Source: an uncultured Treponema sp.
GTDB lineage: Bacteria > Spirochaetota > Spirochaetia > Treponematales > Treponemataceae
NCBI GenBank assembly: GCA_934691925.1
Contig: CAKUTI010000045.1
Location: forward strand, 1 to 9,869
Direction of reading: 5' to 3'
DNA length: 9,869 nt
Shown: in pieces, positions 5,511-9,869 of the stretch
Layout of the letters: every line of letters starts with the position of its first letter
Numbering within the stretch: position 1 is the first letter of the stretch
Position numbers and translations under genes: made by a program
Notes under the pieces: model-generated
The model's input: the letters and a program-made list of their open reading frames with translations, nothing else
The model's database searches: none
Told to the model about the DNA's origin: nothing

Positions 5511-6767
5511 ATGAAAAAAGAATTTAGATTGGCAGGATTTTTTGTTTTTATTTTAGCTTGTTTTCTTTTATCATCTTGCGGAAAGTCGAGTCTTGTTCAT
5601 TCGCTGAATGAGAATCGGCTTTTTTCTTTGAAGTACGGAAATTTCGAGGACGAGCTTAACTTGTTCGACCTTGCCGGAACTGGAACTGTCAGCACGTTTA
5701 TGGAAATGCGCGACGGATTTTTCTACATTGCAAACGGCGAGTCAAAAAAAATACTCGAGCTTAACTCCTACGGCGACCTTCTAAGCCTTTTCTACAACGA
5801 AGAAGTCACAAAAGACGTGAAATTTGCGGAGAAGACTTCTTTTGACGGAAATTCCCGCGGAACTGGCCAAAGAAATTCCACGAAAAAGGCTGTCTCTTAT
5901 CCTTTCAACTCTTTAGGTCCTGTTACAGTTGACGCGCGGAAATTCATCTACGCGGCAGACATTTTGCCTTCCGAGCGTCAGGAGATGGATTCTCAGAACA
6001 AGAATATATTGAAGAACGTTGTGCTCCGTTTTGACAACAACGGAAATTTCATTGACTATATCGGGCAGCAGGGCCCTGGCGGAACTCCGTTTCCTTTTAT
6101 CAAGAAAATCTACACGACAAAAAAGGACGAGCTGGTTGTTGTATGCACGACAAGCGACGGCTCTTCAGTTTACTGGTTCAACACGAGCGGATTTTTGATT
6201 TACAATGTTCTTGTCTCAAATTCGACTGTGCCGAAACTCGCCCACGACGAGAAAACCGAAGCTCCTGAATATCTTTCTATAGAAAATATCGTTCCTGATT
6301 CTGAAAATTACAGGCTTTACATAAAAGTTGATTATTACATTGCGTCGCTTGACGAGGCGTTAAAAGTCCAGTCCGGGGTCGATTACGAAAAGACTATGCT
6401 TTATCCTCTTGATGTCCAGAGCGGAAAGTACGAGGAGCCGCTTGAGATTCCGTCATACGAGTATGTAATCACGGAGAATATGGCGAAGGAAGTCTACAAT
6501 CTTCCATATAACTTTATGGGAGTTACGGAAAACGGCTGGTTCTTCTTTATAATTCCAGACGAGAACGGATTTCTTGTGCAGATGGTTCAGCCGGACGGCC
6601 AGCGGGTCGTGAAGCGAAGCCTTTCGGTTGACCATTCGAAAATCCTTTACTACACGCTTTCGCTAAGCGGAAACGGAATTATCTCAGGTCTTTTTGTGAA
6701 AAAAGAGGCCGCGGACGTTGTCTGGTGGCGCACTGATTCTCTTCTGTCGTCATTTTTGAATAATTAG
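5511..6767 (+). CDS. Propeller-like lipoprotein
   Basis: A 418-residue exported lipoprotein. The N-terminus MKKEFRLAGFFVFILACFLL is followed by a lipobox LSSC, so Cys23 should be lipidated after signal peptidase II cleavage. The mature protein is beta-rich with NHL-like turns such as ILELNSYGDLLSLF, VLRFDNNGNFIDYIGQQGPGG and YWFNTSGFLIYN, suggesting a propeller fold facing the periplasm or cell surface. I believe it belongs to the spirochaetal lipoprotein family often annotated as LIC_12708-like, but this rests on memory and not on a search. The ATG at 5511 is chosen because it opens the signal peptide; an in-frame TTG at 5493 lies upstream of the -10 box. It follows the HTH/IIA(Ntr) gene, which could be its regulator; this is inferred from adjacency only. 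Confidence 0.82.
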   Translation: MKKEFRLAGFFVFILACFLLSSCGKSSLVHSLNENRLFSLKYGNFEDELNLFDLAGTGTVSTFMEMRDGFFYIANGESKKILELNSYGDLLSLFYNEEVTKDVKFAEKTSFDGNSRGTGQRNSTKKAVSYPFNSLGPVTVDARKFIYAADILPSERQEMDSQNKNILKNVVLRFDNNGNFIDYIGQQGPGGTPFPFIKKIYTTKKDELVVVCTTSDGSSVYWFNTSGFLIYNVLVSNSTVPKLAHDEKTEAPEYLSIENIVPDSENYRLYIKVDYYIASLDEALKVQSGVDYEKTMLYPLDVQSGKYEEPLEIPSYEYVITENMAKEVYNLPYNFMGVTENGWFFFIIPDENGFLVQMVQPDGQRVVKRSLSVDHSKILYYTLSLSGNGIISGLFVKKEAADVVWWRTDSLLSSFLNN

Positions 6768-6770
6768 TTT

Positions 6771-6799
6771 TTGTCGGCATATTCAAGAGATTTTAGATT
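6771..6799 (+). promoter_or_regulatory. Possible internal promoter before the 6817 gene
   Basis: TTGTCG (6771-6776) and TAGATT (6794-6799) are separated by 17 bases, each a four-of-six match to consensus. The next gene may equally be read through from the lipoprotein gene 49 bases upstream. Confidence 0.3.
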
Positions 6800-6816
6800 T
6801 TTACGCAGGAGAGAAA

Positions 6817-7404
6817 ATGGATTTCAGCGGAATAAAAGAAGGGCAGCCGAGCGAGCCTGGCAATGAAAGCGATGAGGAAAAACTTGTTTTTCATTACAGC
6901 CGCGATGAAAGGCTTAAAAATGCGCCCGAGCTTGTGCAAAAATATTATTCAGGCGAGCTTTTGACAACGAAACGGGGGCTTTTCCGCGCCTTGCTTTCAA
7001 CAAAAGGCAACAGAATGATGTTTTTTGTGCTTGTCGTGGCGGTGGCGGTCGTTTTTTTTCTAGGATTTTTCGGGCCTTCAAAGTCAGAGTCTCTTATAAG
7101 CGGCATTCCGGCTTCGCTTTCGGCTTTTTCTGTTGAGGACACAATCTACACGAGCCTGAAACTCGAGCCGCCTTCAAAAAAGCGCAGGCAGGATTTTGAG
7201 CCTCCGTGCAAGGTTTCGGCGGATTTTTTCGCTTACGACGCGGACAACCAGCAGCTTTTTTCAAGAAATCTCGACGAAATATATAAAGGCGAAGAGATGT
7301 TTTTGCGGACAACTTTTACCGATTATGATATATTTAATGTCGCAGTTGACGTGAAAATCGGTGGTGAGGAAAAAAGGCTTTCGTGCCGCGTTGAAAAGCA
7401 TTAG
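6817..7404 (+). CDS. Single-pass membrane protein, function unknown
   Basis: A 195-residue protein I do not recognise. Residues 1-65 are hydrophilic, with a conserved-looking HYSRDERLKNAPELVQKYYSG stretch near 26-46. Residues 67-86 (MMFFVLVVAVAVVFFLGFFG) form one transmembrane helix, with positive charges just before it, so the N-terminus is likely cytoplasmic. Residues ~105-195 are a small beta-rich outer domain containing paired strands (KVSADFFAYD, QQLFSRNL, FNVAVDVKIGGEEKR). The start is firm: AGGAG at 6807-6811 lies five bases before the ATG. The gene lies between the lipoprotein and another unknown membrane protein, all on the same strand with short gaps, so an operon with an envelope role is plausible. 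No motif gives a specific function. Confidence 0.75.
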   Translation: MDFSGIKEGQPSEPGNESDEEKLVFHYSRDERLKNAPELVQKYYSGELLTTKRGLFRALLSTKGNRMMFFVLVVAVAVVFFLGFFGPSKSESLISGIPASLSAFSVEDTIYTSLKLEPPSKKRRQDFEPPCKVSADFFAYDADNQQLFSRNLDEIYKGEEMFLRTTFTDYDIFNVAVDVKIGGEEKRLSCRVEKH

Positions 7405-7463
7405 CGAAACTTTTTTTGTTTTGATTTTCTTGTTTTTTGAAAAACTGCGAAAAGGAGATTTTT

Positions 7464-7991
7464 GTGCTTCAGTTTTATTTTCTTTCAGTTTTGCTGAATA
7501 TAATAGCCGGGCTTGTTTTTCTCTACGGCTCTAAGGAAGATTCTTTTGATTCAGTTTCTTCTTCCAATTTTTCAGGCGATATTTTTTCAGATGGCAACAA
7601 TAATGAAATCAATTCTGATGAGAACGCTTCTGAAAAGAATGAAATAAAAGATGGAAACGGAAAAGAATCAAAAAATCTTGAAATTCCTTTTCTCGAGGAC
7701 TCTTCTTTCCGACTCGTTCTTGGAATTCTGATGGTTCTGACTGGCTTGATGAAATTGCTTTCCCCGATTCAGTACGACGTTCCAGTTGTCGGCGACTTGA
7801 TTCCGTCTCTTGCAGGAATCGCAGGCGGAATCAGCATTTTGCTTGAATGGTACAAGAACAAGTCAACGCTTGCGCTTTCTTTGCCGGAAGTTCTTGAAAA
7901 GCTCTTTGTTGACGGCAGAAAATATCTTGGAATCTTCTGCATTGCGGCCGGCGTCCTTCATTTTATCTTTCCTCGCGTTCTTTTCCTTTAG
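7464..7991 (+). CDS. Four-helix membrane protein with acidic low-complexity loop, function unknown
   Basis: A 175-residue integral membrane protein. I read the start as GTG at 7464 because AAGGAG (7452-7457) lies six bases upstream; a TTG nine codons earlier has no such site and would place the AAGGAG inside the gene. Transmembrane helices are near 3-21, 83-100, 108-128 and 154-172. Between helix 1 and helix 2 is a 60-residue loop rich in Asn, Ser, Asp, Glu and Lys (DGNNNEINSDENASEKNE) that looks disordered. I do not recognise the family, and there is no transport or enzyme motif. It lies 59 bases after the 6817 gene, with only a T-rich spacer and no clear terminator between them, so the two may be co-transcribed. 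Confidence 0.75.
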   Translation: MLQFYFLSVLLNIIAGLVFLYGSKEDSFDSVSSSNFSGDIFSDGNNNEINSDENASEKNEIKDGNGKESKNLEIPFLEDSSFRLVLGILMVLTGLMKLLSPIQYDVPVVGDLIPSLAGIAGGISILLEWYKNKSTLALSLPEVLEKLFVDGRKYLGIFCIAAGVLHFIFPRVLFL

Positions 7992-8022
7992 TTTAAGTTG
8001 CTGTTGCGGAGCGTGAATAGTG

Positions 8023-8055
8023 GGATTGCTTCGTTGCTTTGCTCCTAGCAATGGC
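8023..8055 (-). repeat. Dispersed repeat of the CATTGCGAGGAGC type
   Basis: On the minus strand this reads GCCATTGCTAGGAGCAAAG and ends ACGAAGCAATCC. It closely resembles a widespread bacterial interspersed repeat of the form CATTGCGAGGAGCGAAG...GAAGCAATC (29 of 33 positions by my recollection of that consensus). Its ends form a 6-bp inverted repeat, ATTGCT (8025-8030) with AGCAAT (8047-8052). A partial second copy (GTCATTGAAAGACGAG on the minus strand) follows at about 8059-8074. It is noncoding. Confidence 0.55.
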
Positions 8056-8085
8056 GTTCTCGTCTTTCAATGACGAAGTTTTACC

Positions 8086-8130
8086 GTCAGGCTGAACTCG
8101 AACCTTTAGGTTCGCTTTGTTTCATCATCT
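8086..8130 (+). repeat. Dispersed hairpin repeat, copy 4
   Basis: GTCAGGCTGAACTCG leads into a perfect inner stem, CGAACC (8099-8104) with GGTTCG (8109-8114) around loop TTTA, then CTTTGTTTCATCATCT. The outer arms (GGCTGAA against TTCATCAT) are only partly complementary. It has the same orientation and CTTTG spacer as the copies at 2122 and 4356, with different but still paired stem bases. Confidence 0.65.
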
Positions 8131-8164
8131 CTTTCTTATGCCCGGCGTTTTTGTAAAATTCAGG

Positions 8165-8193
8165 TTAAATATTTCTTCAAAAGTCACTAGAAT
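8165..8193 (+). promoter_or_regulatory. Promoter of the MATE gene, leaderless
   Basis: TAGAAT (8188-8193) is a good -10 box and the weaker TTAAAT (8165-8170) lies 17 bases upstream. The ATG at 8202 begins eight bases after the -10, the same spacing and hexamer as the mutase promoter, with no ribosome-binding site between. Confidence 0.5.
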
Positions 8194-8201
8194 TGTTTTC
8201 T

Positions 8202-9611
8202 ATGTCTAGCAAGCTAAAAACGAATTTTTTGAAATCTGATGCGGCGAAATCTAAGCAAAAAACAAAATCCCATCAGATTGATATGACATCAGGACCGATT
8301 TTTTCCAAGCTGCTTGTCTTTTCTGTTCCGCTGATTTTAAGCTCGCTTCTGCAGCTCTTGTTCAACGCCGCCGATGTGATTGTCGTTGGACGCTACGTCG
8401 GAAGCAATGCGCTTGCCTCTGTCGGCTCAACTGCTCCGCTGATAAATCTTCTTGTGAATCTTTTTATCGGCCTGACTGTCGGCGCAAATGTCGTGGCGGC
8501 TGGATTTTTCGGGGCTGGAGACAACGCAGGCGTTGAAAAAACTGTCCACACTTCGTATTGCCTGAGCGCAATCGGCGGAATTATCCTTACTTTTGCAGGC
8601 GTGATTTTTTCTCCGCAGATTCTGATTTTGATGGGCTCTCCTGAGGATGTTCTTCCTCTTTCTGTTCTTTACCTTCGCATTTACTTTGGCGGAATTATCC
8701 CGACCGTGATTTACAATTTCGGAGCTTCTCTTTTGCGCGCGAAAGGCGACACAAGGCGGCCGCTTTACATTCTTTTTGCAGCTGGAATCATAAATGTGAT
8801 TTTGAACCTTGTTTTCGTTATTTTCTTTGATTTTGGAGTTGCCGGAGTCTCTCTTGCGACCGTAGTGAGCCAGACTTTCAGCGCGGTCTGCGTGACTTTT
8901 CTTTTGCTGAAAGAAAAAGACTGCTTCAGGCTTGAATTCAAAAAACTTCGGATTTATAAAGATATTCTGACAAAAATCTTAAGAATCGGAGTGCCTGCAG
9001 GCGTTCAGGGAATGATTTTCAGCTTTTCAAACGTGATAATCCAGTCTTCTGCAAACGCATACGGTGCGGTTATTGTCGCGGGAAACAGCGCGAGCCAGAG
9101 CGTGGAGGGCTTTATTTACACTTCAATGAACGGCTTTGCACAAGGAGTCTTGACTTTTGTTAGCCAGAACCGCGGAGCAAAGAAATTTGACAGAATCGGA
9201 AAAGTCTATCTCCGCGCGCTTGCGTGCGTTATTGTAATCGGCGGTGTTTTAGGCTCGCTCGTGATTTTGTTCGGGCAGCAGGTTTTCAGCATTTTCTCGA
9301 AGAATCAGGCTGTTATAGCTGCCGCGCGCTCGAGAATGTTCATAATCGCGGCGACTTATTACCTTTGCGGACTGATGGACTGCACTGCCAACACTTTGCG
9401 CGGGCTTGGCTACTCTATGACTCCAATGCTGATTACGCTTGTTGGCGCGTGCGGGCTTAGAATCCTTTATCTCGCGTTTTTTTATCAGATTCCGCGCTTT
9501 CACTTTTACCAGAGCATTTTTGTCTCTTATCCTTTGAGCTGGGGAGTCACTTTTATCGTTCTTCTTTGCGTTCTTGCCGTTCTCCTTAGAAAAGCCAAAA
9601 CGTCAAATTAA
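8202..9611 (+). CDS. MATE-family multidrug/metabolite efflux transporter
   Basis: A 469-residue inner-membrane protein with about 12 transmembrane helices in two related halves, the normal size for the MATE family. These proteins use sodium or proton gradients to export cationic drugs or metabolites. Family features are the N-terminal DMTSGPIFSKLLVFSVPLIL entry, helix 1-2 LLFNAADVIVVGRYVG, the loop LLRAKGDTRRPLYI near 178-190, and its counterpart in the second half, NTLRGLGYSMTPMLI. Both halves have a glycine- and alanine-rich helix (TVGANVVAAGFFGAGD; NGFAQGVLTFVSQNRGA). Substrate cannot be told from sequence. A 25-residue lysine-rich cytoplasmic tail precedes the first helix. The start is placed at ATG 8202; a TTG at 8193 overlaps the -10 box. 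The gene is probably monocistronic, since a strong promoter follows it. Confidence 0.93.
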   Translation: MSSKLKTNFLKSDAAKSKQKTKSHQIDMTSGPIFSKLLVFSVPLILSSLLQLLFNAADVIVVGRYVGSNALASVGSTAPLINLLVNLFIGLTVGANVVAAGFFGAGDNAGVEKTVHTSYCLSAIGGIILTFAGVIFSPQILILMGSPEDVLPLSVLYLRIYFGGIIPTVIYNFGASLLRAKGDTRRPLYILFAAGIINVILNLVFVIFFDFGVAGVSLATVVSQTFSAVCVTFLLLKEKDCFRLEFKKLRIYKDILTKILRIGVPAGVQGMIFSFSNVIIQSSANAYGAVIVAGNSASQSVEGFIYTSMNGFAQGVLTFVSQNRGAKKFDRIGKVYLRALACVIVIGGVLGSLVILFGQQVFSIFSKNQAVIAAARSRMFIIAATYYLCGLMDCTANTLRGLGYSMTPMLITLVGACGLRILYLAFFYQIPRFHFYQSIFVSYPLSWGVTFIVLLCVLAVLLRKAKTSN

Positions 9612-9630
9612 GAATTTTGAATTCAACTTC

Positions 9631-9648
9631 TGTTAGCTTTTTCTAACA
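9631..9648 (+). terminator. Weak terminator candidate after the MATE gene
   Basis: TGTTAG (9631-9636) pairs with CTAACA (9643-9648) around CTTTTT, 20 bases after the stop codon, preceded by the palindrome TTGAATTCAA (9617-9626). There is no T-run after the stem, so it is a poor intrinsic terminator. Confidence 0.3.
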
Positions 9649-9672
9649 ATTCGTCTGAAATCTTAAAATTTA

Positions 9673-9701
9673 TTGTCTTTATCATCAAAAAAAAATATAA
9701 T
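9673..9701 (+). promoter_or_regulatory. Strong promoter for the last gene
   Basis: TTGTCT (9673-9678) and a perfect TATAAT (9696-9701) are separated by 17 bases that include a nine-A run. The expected start is near 9708, giving a leader of about 105 bases before the ATG at 9814. Confidence 0.65.
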
Positions 9702-9711
9702 TGCCCCTGTC

Positions 9712-9778
9712 GCCCGATAACGCCGCATGGTACTCGCGTTGTCGGGCTTTGTGAAACAGTCTCTTCCTAAAAAGAGAC
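9712..9778 (+). other. Structured 5' leader with two hairpins
   Basis: Hairpin 1 is GCCCGATAACGC (9712-9723) with GCGTTGTCGGGC (9736-9747): 12 pairs including one G-U, and a 12-base loop. Hairpin 2 is GTCTCTT (9759-9765) with AAGAGAC (9772-9778) around a six-base loop. CTGT (9707-9710) could also pair with ACAG (9756-9759), extending hairpin 1 but sharing a base with hairpin 2. No long T-run follows either stem. I do not recognise a known riboswitch class. Confidence 0.55.
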
Positions 9779-9813
9779 GGACAAAAACGAACTTTTATTT
9801 TTAGGAGAATATT

Positions 9814-9869
9814 ATGGTCTACACAGCAGAAGTAGAGCATATGTGTCCTTTGGCAAAAGGCGCATATCA
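9814..9869 (+). CDS. N-terminal fragment of an unidentified protein
   Basis: The first 18 codons are visible and the gene runs off the right edge. The peptide reads MVYTAEVEHMCPLAKGAY. AGGAG at 9803-9807 lies six bases before the ATG, so the start is well supported. The lack of a hydrophobic stretch so far suggests a cytosolic protein. The fragment includes one cysteine next to a histidine (HMCP) but is too short to name a family. A strong promoter and a structured leader precede it, suggesting high or regulated expression. Confidence 0.65.
   Translation, partial: MVYTAEVEHMCPLAKGAY

Noticed and set aside
7405..7450. Terminator between 7404 and 7464
   Set aside because: The stretch is T-rich but has only a weak A/T stem (CGAAAC with GTTTTG) and no GC-rich hairpin.
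7437..7463. TTG start extending the four-helix protein by nine residues
   Set aside because: A strong AAGGAG at 7452-7457 is correctly spaced from the GTG at 7464 and would otherwise be coding.
2122..8130. CRISPR-like array
   Set aside because: The repeats are far apart, differ in sequence and are palindromic, with no regular spacers or cas genes.
9702..9813. Known riboswitch (cyclic-di-GMP, preQ1, fluoride, ZTP) in the leader
   Set aside because: The conserved core bases of these classes, as I remember them, are not present; only generic hairpins are seen.

Overview
The window looks like chromosomal DNA of a Treponema-type spirochaete. This is inferred from three things: a phosphotransferase IIA(Ntr)-like protein fused to an excisionase-type helix-turn-helix, followed by a lipoprotein of the spirochaetal NHL/propeller type; AT-rich spacers carrying dispersed hairpin repeats that begin GTCATTC and end AATCTA; and the general protein style. 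I see no CRISPR array, insertion sequence, prophage, defence cassette, tRNA or rRNA. The species cannot be fixed from the sequence.

Left part (1-4283), all minus strand. A propeller-like single-pass membrane protein (3195-4283) is followed by a secreted LytM/M23-like protein that has lost the metal ligands of a peptidase (2299-3162); the two look like one operon. After a spacer with hairpin repeats comes a complete alpha-D-phosphohexomutase (253-2055). A 180-base spacer packed with four hairpins then leads to the first 24 codons of another gene (1-72).

Middle part (4284-6767). A 529-base divergent spacer holds a promoter at each end, one hairpin repeat and an 11-bp spaced inverted repeat. 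The plus-strand genes are the HTH/IIA(Ntr) regulator (4813-5463) and a propeller-like lipoprotein (5511-6767).

Right part (6817-9869), all plus strand. Two unknown membrane proteins (6817-7404 and 7464-7991) are followed by a spacer made of two different dispersed repeats, a MATE-family efflux protein (8202-9611), and a strong promoter with a structured leader in front of a gene cut by the window end (9814-9869).

The most notable signal is in the promoters. Four of the genes (mutase, propeller protein, lipoprotein, MATE) have a good -10 hexamer only 7-9 bases before the ATG and no convincing ribosome-binding site, so transcription should begin at or within about two bases of the start codon (leaderless mRNA). 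Other genes in the same window have ordinary Shine-Dalgarno sites. Two of the four share an unusual TTTCCT plus T-tract upstream element. The second notable points are the pseudo-peptidase LytM protein and a hairpin repeat family whose stems differ in sequence but remain perfectly paired.
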